In this document: positions 1 to 7,723 of the stretch, piece after piece
Layout of the letters: every line of letters starts with the position of its first letter
Numbering within the stretch: position 1 is the stretch's first letter
NCBI GenBank assembly: GCA_902168255.1
Contig: CABHON010000016.1
Location: forward strand, 1 to 64,000
Direction: 5' to 3'
Length of the DNA stretch: 64,000 bases
Origin: an uncultured Legionella sp.
GTDB lineage: Bacteria; Pseudomonadota; Gammaproteobacteria; Legionellales; Legionellaceae
Notes under the pieces: model-generated
The model's input: the letters and a program-made list of their open reading frames with translations, nothing else
Databases searched by the model: none
Told to the model about the DNA's origin: nothing
Position numbers and translations under genes: made by a program

Positions 1-2
1 CA

Positions 3-308
3 GCAGAGAAAAAGGCTAATCAACCGTATCTTCCCTTTTCTCAAGAAGAATATATCGCACTAGTCGATTGGACAGGGCGACAGATAAGAGACGATAAAGC
101 AGGTTATATTTCACCTGATGTTCCTTCCTTAGTCAAAGAAATGGGGCTTAATCCCTCTCATTGGATGAAAAACGCAACCACCGGCAGAAAACGTGGACCA
201 TCCATTATGGGACCACTAACCAAAATAAAGGAATGGGCCAATAAAATCGAACAAAGATGGTTAAAAGGACAGGCTCTCGCTCGATTGTTTTATTCAGCCT
301 CTTCATAA
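3..308 (+). CDS. REP-associated (Y1-type) transposase, C-terminal part only
   Basis: The gene runs in from before the window; the visible frame gives 101 codons and a TAA stop. It contains LVDWTGRQIRDDKAG, then a GLNPSHWMKN stretch and a basic RKRGPS segment. This order is typical of the C-terminal region of REP-associated tyrosine transposases of the IS200/IS605 superfamily, which act on short palindromic repeats. The N-terminal HUH/Tyr catalytic domain lies outside the window, so completeness and activity cannot be judged. It matters here because GC-rich palindromes occur at several places in the window. A link between the two is inference. Confidence 0.7.
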   Translation, partial: AEKKANQPYLPFSQEEYIALVDWTGRQIRDDKAGYISPDVPSLVKEMGLNPSHWMKNATTGRKRGPSIMGPLTKIKEWANKIEQRWLKGQALARLFYSASS

Positions 309-482
309 AAAAAACTATTTTTATTAAAAACACATCTATTCTTCCTGAATATAAGTCTGCTCGTCTTAAAAATACCTTTTGGCATGGAACACCCAGAAAA
401 ATTGAATTTATTGATTAAAGGTAATAATAGTTCTTTTAATTTTTAATGATTGTTGGTATTTTTAATAATAATCTTGCTATAG

Positions 483-529
483 TAGACACCCAAAAATAGT
501 TTAAGTTATAAATCTGGGTGTCTATTTTT
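483..529 (+). terminator. Hairpin with T-run after the transposase gene
   Basis: A perfect 10-bp inverted repeat (TAGACACCCA at 483-492, TGGGTGTCTA at 515-524) with a 22-nt AT-rich loop is followed by TTTTTC. It looks like an intrinsic terminator for rightward transcription. It also lies just beyond the 3' end of the leftward gene that ends at 537, so it may separate the two convergent units. Confidence 0.6.
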
Positions 530-536
530 CTCTGAG

Positions 537-1304
537 TTAATTCCCTTTATAGTTTCCTCTTATTATTTTATCAACAGGATTCTTTATTCCTGCGGATTCA
601 CTCGCCGTGGTAGTGGCGGTATGAGTATCAGCGTCAACAGTACGTGTTACCGTATTTCCCGAAGTGGTGGTAGCGGTAGTAGTTTTTTCAGTAGGTGTTC
701 CACTTTCTGTAATAGTGACGCCTCTTGGCGTTGTTACCGTTACGGTTTCATTCGTCATCTGTCCATCGGAATAACTTCCACTTGCAATTGTTGTACCGTC
801 CCCGGTTATTGTTACAGTACCGCTACCATCATCACCTGAAGTAGTTTTTGTAAAAGTTTCTGAGTTAACACCCTCACCTCCTGTTAACGTGACACTTTGA
901 GTGGTTACAGTAGAACCATTAGAATTGGTGGTGGTAGTTGGTGCAGTTACCGAACCACTAACACTCATGGACACATTGTCATACGCACTATTGGTTACTG
1001 TATCTGTACCAGAAGCACCATCAGAACTACTATCAATCGTTTTAGTAGAGGTAATAGTAGTCCCTGTTGTCTCATTGGTTACTGTGTTTGTTGTTACATC
1101 ACCACTTGTGCTTGTACTCCCGGTGTGAGTAACCGGCTCTGTTACTGTCACGGTCGCATTACCAGGAACCGGAGTGCCCGTAGTCACCGTTACCCCTTCT
1201 CCTGACGCAGCAGTAGAGGTAACCGTACGGGTATCAGCAAACCCACTATTTAAACCGACTGTAGCTGAAATAGCTAAGACAGCTAAAAGTTGTTTTGTTT
1301 TCAT
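537..1304 (-). CDS. Threonine/serine-rich exported low-complexity protein
   Basis: Function unknown. The start chosen is the ATG at 1304, giving a signal peptide (MKTKQLLAVLAISATVG, cleavage near FADT). An in-frame GTG at 1331 would extend it by nine residues. The mature protein is almost entirely Thr, Ser, Val, Gly and Asn, arranged as alternating T-V-T and T-T strands such as GTVTITGDGT, with several imperfect repeats. There is no cysteine and no recognised domain. The pattern suggests a secreted or surface beta-rich repeat protein. Rightward open frames over the same stretch are by-products of its repetitive codons. It converges on the transposase fragment and lies downstream of a CHRD-domain gene. 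Confidence 0.75.
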   Translation of the reverse strand: MKTKQLLAVLAISATVGLNSGFADTRTVTSTAASGEGVTVTTGTPVPGNATVTVTEPVTHTGSTSTSGDVTTNTVTNETTGTTITSTKTIDSSSDGASGTDTVTNSAYDNVSMSVSGSVTAPTTTTNSNGSTVTTQSVTLTGGEGVNSETFTKTTSGDDGSGTVTITGDGTTIASGSYSDGQMTNETVTVTTPRGVTITESGTPTEKTTTATTTSGNTVTRTVDADTHTATTTASESAGIKNPVDKIIRGNYKGN

Positions 1305-1357
1305 TTTTAGTATCTTAAAAATCTTTATCACTTATAGTATACATCTTTTTTTAAATT

Positions 1358-1966
1358 TTAATTGAATCTCTTCAATTGGCCACGAACTTCACCCAATTCG
1401 TTTAAGCAGGTATGGAAATTAATATACAAATCTCCATCCATTAATGCTTTAATTTCTTGCTCTTCGGTCATCTTCAATTCTGGATTACCTTCGAGTTTAT
1501 AACTACCGGTAATAAATCCTGAACGACCCTTAGGACAAGATTTACCATCTAACTGTTCAGCAGAAAAACCTAATGCTGGATTATTTTTGGGTGGCGCCCC
1601 ACAAATAGTTTGGACAATAGGTCCTTCTTTTTTAGCAGATGCATAATGAAAATGTGCCATTAAAGGGCTTCCACTTAAACCATCATAAGCGATGGCATAC
1701 TTTAATGTGTGAGTTTTAGGATCAAAACTAAAAATAGCTTCACCACCTGCCTTTGAATAATCCTTAGGGGCAGAGCTAGAGGCACATTGTGTTGCATAAA
1801 ATGGATGAGGGACATTTTTGGAATCTGGATGAAAAAGATCGTGCGCTATATCATCGCTCGAGAACTTTGCTTGAAATAAAATAGGTTCGTCAGAAGTATT
1901 GGATGTCCCAGCAATGGAAACTAAATTAACGCCCATTAAAACTAAGAGTAAATATTTCTTTATCAT
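1358..1966 (-). CDS. CHRD-domain exported protein
   Basis: The 202-residue protein has an N-terminal signal peptide (MIKKYLLLVLMGVNLVSIAG). It then carries the pattern of the CHRD domain: FDPKTHTLKYAIAYDGLSG, then LMAHFHYA, and near the C-terminus INFHTCLNELGEVRGQL. CHRD domains were named from chordin and occur in many bacterial secreted proteins, where their role is poorly known. Four to five cysteines in the mature part could form disulfides in the periplasm. The gene stands alone, with about 70 bases to folC upstream and about 50 bases to the Thr-rich gene downstream. Domain assignment is good; function is unknown. Confidence 0.8.
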   Translation of the reverse strand: MIKKYLLLVLMGVNLVSIAGTSNTSDEPILFQAKFSSDDIAHDLFHPDSKNVPHPFYATQCASSSAPKDYSKAGGEAIFSFDPKTHTLKYAIAYDGLSGSPLMAHFHYASAKKEGPIVQTICGAPPKNNPALGFSAEQLDGKSCPKGRSGFITGSYKLEGNPELKMTEEQEIKALMDGDLYINFHTCLNELGEVRGQLKRFN

Positions 1967-2038
1967 ACATCACCTCGTATATTAAATGTTGAGAGACATC
2001 TAATCTAATATAAAATTACTGACATGTCGATAATTTAA

Positions 2039-3301
2039 TTAAAAATTAATATTTTTTAAAAGAGGTGCTACAGCTGATACGACGAAAAAAGAACCGAAAA
2101 CCACTAACACGTCTTCTATTGTTAATTGGTTGATTATAAGAGAAATGGCGCTATTCCAGTCTTTGTGCCAAACAGGTGAAAGATGATAAGATTCAAAAGC
2201 CTGTTGTAATTGTCCTTTTGATGCACGTCGGGGGTGATCTATTTCAACGACATGCCATTCATTAACCAATTTTTTCATTATTTCAATAGTTCCCTCTATG
2301 TCTTTATCTTGTAACATACTAAACAGTGCGATAATTCTTTTATTTTTATACGATTGTAAACAGCTGAATAATTGTAAAGCGGCATGAGGATTATGAGCCA
2401 CATCAAGAATAACAGTTGCCCCATTCGTTAATTTTTTCACCTCACATCGTCCAGCAAGTTTTGTAGTAATAATTGATTGAATGGCCTTTGTCATATTAAC
2501 TGGCAAAACACCATCCATCAGTTGCACACTTTGTATAACGACTGAAGCATTATTTACTGCAAGGATAGGTAAAGGTAAGTCATCGTAGGTGATGTTTCTA
2601 GAATGACAATAAAAATTCCATTTATTTTCTTTTATTTGATAACCAAAGTCTTTTTCAATATAGGTCATATGTGTACCTATCTTTTTAACCATTTCCTCTA
2701 AAGTCTCAGGTGGTAAAGGATCACCACACACGGCCCATTGTCCCTTTCGGCAGATGCCTGCCTTTTCTTGCGCGATGGCTTCACGTGTATGGCCTAAATA
2801 TTCCATATGATCCAAACCAATTGAGGTAATAATAGCTAAATCTGCATCTACAATATTCGTGGCATCTAACCGACCCCCTATGCCTACCTCAAGAATAATC
2901 ACATTCATATTTAACTTTTTAAAAATCCATAAGGCTGCTAAAGTCACCCATTCAAAATAGGTCAAAGGAATATTTTTTTTAGCTATGTCAACCTGCTGAA
3001 AAGCCTCGCATAATAAAGCTTCTTCTACTGGAATTTTTTGTATACGGATACGTTCATTAAATTGAAATAAATGGGGTGAAGTAAACGTTCCCACTGAACA
3101 GCCTGCATCTACATAAACCGAGGTTAACATTTCGACACAAGAACCTTTTCCATTTGTTCCTGTTACCGTGATTACTTTTGCTGGTGTTTTGTCTACTTTT
3201 AAATTTTTAGCCACAAGAAATAAATGTGAAAAATCTCTTTTTCCTTTTGTAGGTTGATCTATTTTTTTTAGCCAATCGTTTAATGTGTGGGTATGTTGCA
3301 T
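2039..3301 (-). CDS. folC: Bifunctional dihydrofolate/folylpolyglutamate synthase
   Basis: FolC adds glutamate to dihydropteroate and to reduced folates in the cytoplasm, using ATP. The P-loop VTGTNGKGSCVEM, the TSPHL segment, the GGRLDATNIV loop and the DVAHNPHA motif of Mur-ligase-like enzymes are all visible in order. The ATG at 3301 gives 420 residues, near the usual length. An in-frame ATG at 3346 would add 15 residues without family support and would overlap the divergent Hsp20 leader. Neither start has a strong ribosome site. It is divergent from the Hsp20 gene, so a shared promoter region lies at about 3302-3427. Confidence 0.95.
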   Translation of the reverse strand: MQHTHTLNDWLKKIDQPTKGKRDFSHLFLVAKNLKVDKTPAKVITVTGTNGKGSCVEMLTSVYVDAGCSVGTFTSPHLFQFNERIRIQKIPVEEALLCEAFQQVDIAKKNIPLTYFEWVTLAALWIFKKLNMNVIILEVGIGGRLDATNIVDADLAIITSIGLDHMEYLGHTREAIAQEKAGICRKGQWAVCGDPLPPETLEEMVKKIGTHMTYIEKDFGYQIKENKWNFYCHSRNITYDDLPLPILAVNNASVVIQSVQLMDGVLPVNMTKAIQSIITTKLAGRCEVKKLTNGATVILDVAHNPHAALQLFSCLQSYKNKRIIALFSMLQDKDIEGTIEIMKKLVNEWHVVEIDHPRRASKGQLQQAFESYHLSPVWHKDWNSAISLIINQLTIEDVLVVFGSFFVVSAVAPLLKNINF

Positions 3302-3427
3302 GAAGGTTAGCCTATAGGATTTTTTTGTCCCACGCAAATTATGCATATTAAAAAGAGCAAAACCGTTTTGATTTTTCCTCGAAGTAAACTATATTTTTTT
3401 ATCAAGCAAATTATGAGGAAAATTATC

Positions 3428-3919
3428 ATGTCAAATCATTTAACGAAATATCGAACTGGATTAGATTTAGTGGATCAATTAAGGGAGGAATTCAATTCCT
3501 GGCTTGCGCCCTGGAACGAACAATTCTCGAGAGAAGTCGTGCAAACACTTACTGACTGGTCACCAGCTGCAGACATTCAAGATGAAGGTGATCATTTTAT
3601 TATTCATGCAGACATCCCTGGTGTTGAATCTAAAAACATTGAAATTAATATGGAGAATAACGTGTTAACTTTGCAAGGAGAGCGTGAATCTCACAGCAGG
3701 GAAAATAAAAAAAACTACCTTCGTGTAGAACGTTCTCAAGGAAAATTCATGCGACGGTTTGTTTTACCTGAAACAGTTGATGTAGAACGAATTTCAGCTA
3801 AGAATAAAGAAGGCGTGTTAGAAATAATACTGCCTAAAACTAAAAATAAAACTTCACGTAGAATCGAAATACAAGACGATATCGGTACCCATGACAAGCA
3901 TACTAAAAATAACCATTAA
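3428..3919 (+). CDS. Small heat-shock protein, Hsp20/alpha-crystallin family
   Basis: An ATP-independent holdase that binds unfolding proteins. The start at 3428 follows a GAGGA at 3413 and gives 163 residues; in-frame starts further upstream are less likely. The alpha-crystallin domain spans roughly residues 40-140, with DIQDEGDHFIIHADIPGV, the NNVLTLQGERE strand and the FVLPETVD...GVLEIILPK end. The C-terminal tail lacks a clear I-x-I motif apart from RRIEIQ. No obvious sigma-32 promoter was seen. It is a single gene followed by a hairpin. Confidence 0.93.
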   Translation: MSNHLTKYRTGLDLVDQLREEFNSWLAPWNEQFSREVVQTLTDWSPAADIQDEGDHFIIHADIPGVESKNIEINMENNVLTLQGERESHSRENKKNYLRVERSQGKFMRRFVLPETVDVERISAKNKEGVLEIILPKTKNKTSRRIEIQDDIGTHDKHTKNNH

Positions 3920-3929
3920 TTCTTTTGAA

Positions 3930-3969
3930 ACTTCCTTGCAACCTTGGATGCACTTGAGTGCAAGGAAGT
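3930..3969 (+). terminator. Stem-loop after the Hsp20 gene
   Basis: A perfect 11-bp inverted repeat (ACTTCCTTGCA at 3930-3940 and its complement at 3959-3969) encloses an 18-nt loop. It starts 10 bases after the Hsp20 stop codon. It is not followed by a clear T-run, so it may be a weak terminator or an mRNA-stabilising structure. Confidence 0.5.
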
Positions 3970-4136
3970 AATTCTCATCGTAACAATTCCAATGTATGGA
4001 CTAATCACTCGTTGAATGTTCATGTAGATAAAGCACGATTCTCTCAATTTTTCCATTAATACGATATTAATAATAAACTGGTATAATTAAAAAACTAGTA
4101 AGCACGTTTATTTAAAACGATTATTGAGGATAGTTC

Positions 4137-7100
4137 ATGAGGCACTTGAGTGATTTTTTCTTAAGTAAAAGGCAAAAACAGGACAGAGAGATAATGCGTC
4201 TTTTGGCCAGTTTTACTTTAGTAGAAAATATGGAGCTTCAAAATAGTGTTTGGTTTAAAGTGATGAAAAGCTCATCTTTAGCCAAACAGTGTTTTGAGAT
4301 TGCGATAAACGTACGTAGAGCTCTAGCAAAAAGTTTAGCGTATTCCTCTGGTGATTCTTTTAACAATAAATTTGAACAAGAACTATCAAACAATTGGGAA
4401 TATAACGCTGTTTTTGGTTTATTTTCTACAGAAAAACTAGAAGGGGTAGAAAAATGCTCGCTTGCCGTATTAAAAAGCCAAAGTTTGGAGGCGTTAGAAG
4501 ATTCCGAGAGTAATGCCCTGAATAGATTTAGAGATGCCTATGCGCGTCACGGTTGTTCGTTATCCTTGCAAGCATTCAAAATGATACAAGAAGCTACGTC
4601 ACCGCACATTCCAAATCTAGAGAAAAAAAAACAAGAAATTCAAAGAGCCATTGAAAATTTGAAAGAGTCGCCTAATAACTATCTGAAATATATTCGCGAG
4701 GCGGAGGAAACAGCAGAAAAATATGCTTGTTATCAAGCACAAAGAGGTTTGATTACGCATTTTCATCAACTTGTCGTCCTGAAGGAGGTATGGGATAAAC
4801 CTTTTGCTCCTGCTGAATTGGCAAAATCAGCGGGTGCTATTGCGTTTATGCTTGAAGAAAATGCGAAAAGAGATCTAACGTTGGGGTATCTTAACATTCC
4901 CTCTCCATCGTCCTATAAACTGGGAGAAACACATTTTCGCCACCCCAATCGTTATGGTATGGCGATGAATCTAGTGATAGCCTATTTAAAAGAGCCTGAA
5001 AAATTTACATTTAATGAAGAAAAAAGGCGCAAGGTATTGATTGCGGAGCTAATTGATAGAATTCGCAAAGTGCCCGAAACAAACTCACGAGAAGTCAGTC
5101 GTATTTTTAATCACTCGAGTATCGATGAAGTTTTAAGAAAAAAAGAGTTAATGAGTATTATTGAGCGATGCGTAGATACTTCACGTAAAGAAGGTCTTCA
5201 AACGAATAGTATATTTATGACGCACCAAATAATTTGGCAAGAATTCATGCAGTGTATTCAACAGGAATTTTTTGAAAATACTGTTTTTTTTGATGACTTT
5301 TTTCAAGAGTTTCAATCTAGTTTTGGCACAACAGAAGAGTATGTTCAATTTTTATATGAGCTTTTTAACCCTCCATCATCTGATGAATTATCCGATTTAA
5401 CCCCTGCTTTGCCAAACATAGCGTCAATACCAACACAGTTCTATGAAGAATGGCTAAAAGTTCAAATAGCCTTTATTGTGCTTTGCCAGGGGATATTAAA
5501 AGATGAAGCAAGTGCCTCAAAAACATTAGCGACTTATTCTTTTTTTAAATATTTTACCAATCATTATGTTACAGAAAAAATTACCAATACATTGAATGCC
5601 TATCAACACGACTCATCGGGAGCATTCAAAACAGCTGCCGAGTTGATTCAGGAGGCTATTGAAGAATTGAATGATACTATCAAGCGAGGGAAAAATTCTG
5701 GGAATTATCAACAAGAAGAAGAGAGAATTTATCAACGCCTGCCGTTCAGTGACTACACGCTAGCTTATGATAAATTAGCTGATAATGAAGACCCGAGCAT
5801 TGTTACCGAGCAAATAAGAAGAGTGTTTCCCTCCTATAAACAGGATTGGGATAAGATGGCTCCCAACGAAATTGAGTCATCATATATTCAGCCTTACATC
5901 GCGTATATGCTTAATAAAACAGTGGTTTCACCAGAAGTAGGTGGTTTTCTCCTTAATCAAGAAAATCCGATGTCTTTTGCAAAAACTGACCTGCAACGAA
6001 AGAATTTTTTGAATCATATTTCATTAGCGTGGGAAGACCAAATAACAGCATTACAAAAGAAATTTAATGATATCAACACCTCGAAAAAACACTATTTATC
6101 CACGGATGCTGGTCGAAAAAAGAGATATGAACAGTTATACATAAAAATTGAACAACTGTATGTGAAAGTATCGGGATATCCTTCTTTTGAGAGCGGTATT
6201 AAACTCCTTCATGATAAGTTTGATCCGGTGTACCCCAAAGATGCTATTTTTGAAGCACAATTTCAATCGGAATATTTCAAACATTTTTCTGAGCCTACTT
6301 TTTCTCTACCAGCCAAAGCAAAGCAATTATATTGGGATTTGGTGATTCTGGGGAAAACAGTAAGTGCTATAGTTCAAGAAAATCCTTGCAGCGTAAGAAA
6401 GTATAAAATAACTCAAACTATTATTCAATCGTTAGAGAAGCCTGAGACAGATAATTCCGTTATTGTTGTTGAGGCATCGCATCCACTTCCCTTTATTCAA
6501 GATTGCTTACGGTGTATTGGAGCTTATTTCGATCAACAAGCTTTGCATTATCATAAAATTCAATATGCTCGGGCGCTTGCGGTAGGTATAACCCATTTTG
6601 TGGAGGAACTACAAAAAAATGAAGTAAAAATTTACTCTCCCGAAGCGCAAAAATTTCTTAAAAAAATAGCACGCTTTCCTGTGAATGAAACACTGAATGC
6701 GGATGTTTTTTATAGAAATGTTAACACGGTTTTACAGTCCATTATTTTTTGTCAGCGTTCTAATCAAGCTCTATCAGAGAATAACGAAAATATGATTCGT
6801 GAATCAACAGTTGTTTTAACCCAGCTTGCAGAACGATATTTTAATGCACAAAATGGGGGCAGCAAAAAGTACTATTTTGACTCTGCCTTGCAGGTATTAA
6901 CCCAAAAAAATAGGCCAAACTTAGAGCCAATGGAAAGAAATTCGTTTTATCAACCAGTTCTAATAAATTCTTATGAGTATAAGAGAATTAAAAATTTAAA
7001 GCTTGAATGGGAGCCATTCTATTCATATGGCCGTTATGTCATAACCATACATGCATCGGAAAAAAGATTATCGTATTCAAGTATGTGTGCTGATTTACTA

Positions 7101-7613
7101 AGGGAGATTCTTACTCGAACGGAAGCAAAACAATTAAAAATAGCAGAATGTTTTTTAATGGTTAGAGTGTTGAAAGATTATCATCAGAATAAAAGCAGTA
7201 GGAGGGAAAAAGAGAGTATATCGCCGTTTTATCGTGCTATTCATTTATTAGCTATTACAGATTCTGACCATCAGGATCATTTATTAAACTCACCCAAAAC
7301 AAAAGAATTGGAAGAAAAGTATTGTAGTGAATTATTTAATAAAGTATCTCCTTTTCTCAACCAACCTTTTTTATCCCCAGAAGTGGTTTTAGCAAAAAAA
7401 CTAAATAATTGGGATGAATATTTTCAGGTTAAAGAAATAAAGTTTTTTACCATGAGTCAGGATTTCAGAAGCATTCAACAATTGTATGGACAATCCGGGT
7501 CTAACCCTCATCAGACTAAAGCTACAGCAATAAGGCAATTTGGTGCTATACAAAATACTTCTGAGGAATGTAGCTATTTGTCGCTACCCGCCTCTCAAAG
7601 TCTCTCTGTCTGA
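4137..7613 (+). CDS. Large protein of unknown function, candidate secreted effector
   Basis: The 1158-residue protein starts at an ATG preceded by GAGGA at about 4128. I recognise no family. It has no signal peptide, no clear transmembrane segment, no P-loop and no obvious catalytic motif. The sequence is rich in E, K, Q, N and aromatic residues and looks largely alpha-helical, with short coiled-coil-like stretches such as EKKKQEIQRAIENLKE near residues 162-177. It is monocistronic, between a hairpin and an antiporter gene. Long, soluble, helical orphans in Legionellales are often Dot/Icm substrates, and icmS and icmT are present in this window. The C-terminal 30 residues are polar with Glu residues (NTSEECS) but not a strong E-block. 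Effector status is inference only. Confidence 0.8.
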   Translation: MRHLSDFFLSKRQKQDREIMRLLASFTLVENMELQNSVWFKVMKSSSLAKQCFEIAINVRRALAKSLAYSSGDSFNNKFEQELSNNWEYNAVFGLFSTEKLEGVEKCSLAVLKSQSLEALEDSESNALNRFRDAYARHGCSLSLQAFKMIQEATSPHIPNLEKKKQEIQRAIENLKESPNNYLKYIREAEETAEKYACYQAQRGLITHFHQLVVLKEVWDKPFAPAELAKSAGAIAFMLEENAKRDLTLGYLNIPSPSSYKLGETHFRHPNRYGMAMNLVIAYLKEPEKFTFNEEKRRKVLIAELIDRIRKVPETNSREVSRIFNHSSIDEVLRKKELMSIIERCVDTSRKEGLQTNSIFMTHQIIWQEFMQCIQQEFFENTVFFDDFFQEFQSSFGTTEEYVQFLYELFNPPSSDELSDLTPALPNIASIPTQFYEEWLKVQIAFIVLCQGILKDEASASKTLATYSFFKYFTNHYVTEKITNTLNAYQHDSSGAFKTAAELIQEAIEELNDTIKRGKNSGNYQQEEERIYQRLPFSDYTLAYDKLADNEDPSIVTEQIRRVFPSYKQDWDKMAPNEIESSYIQPYIAYMLNKTVVSPEVGGFLLNQENPMSFAKTDLQRKNFLNHISLAWEDQITALQKKFNDINTSKKHYLSTDAGRKKRYEQLYIKIEQLYVKVSGYPSFESGIKLLHDKFDPVYPKDAIFEAQFQSEYFKHFSEPTFSLPAKAKQLYWDLVILGKTVSAIVQENPCSVRKYKITQTIIQSLEKPETDNSVIVVEASHPLPFIQDCLRCIGAYFDQQALHYHKIQYARALAVGITHFVEELQKNEVKIYSPEAQKFLKKIARFPVNETLNADVFYRNVNTVLQSIIFCQRSNQALSENNENMIRESTVVLTQLAERYFNAQNGGSKKYYFDSALQVLTQKNRPNLEPMERNSFYQPVLINSYEYKRIKNLKLEWEPFYSYGRYVITIHASEKRLSYSSMCADLLREILTRTEAKQLKIAECFLMVRVLKDYHQNKSSRREKESISPFYRAIHLLAITDSDHQDHLLNSPKTKELEEKYCSELFNKVSPFLNQPFLSPEVVLAKKLNNWDEYFQVKEIKFFTMSQDFRSIQQLYGQSGSNPHQTKATAIRQFGAIQNTSEECSYLSLPASQSLSV

Positions 7614-7626
7614 GGCGTGCACGGCA

Positions 7627-7648
7627 AGTATACTCACAGCAATTGAGA
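7627..7648 (+). repeat. Partial copy of a dispersed repeat
   Basis: The sequence AGTATACTCACAGCAATTGA matches the left end of the palindromic element at 46078-46204 with one difference over about 20 bases. It lies 14 bases after the stop of the 1158-residue protein. It is probably an end fragment of the same dispersed element. Confidence 0.5.
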
Positions 7649-7723
7649 TTTCGGTTGACAAATTCTATTGTTTTTACCTCTCACCTTGTTATACTTGCTA
7701 CTATTTGCTTTTAGAGAAAACAC

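Noticed and set aside
621..1365. Several rightward open frames over the Thr-rich gene
   Set aside because: They arise from the repetitive ACN/GTN codons of the leftward gene; their products are Cys/Ser/Arg-rich or Val/Leu-rich low-complexity strings without starts or domains.
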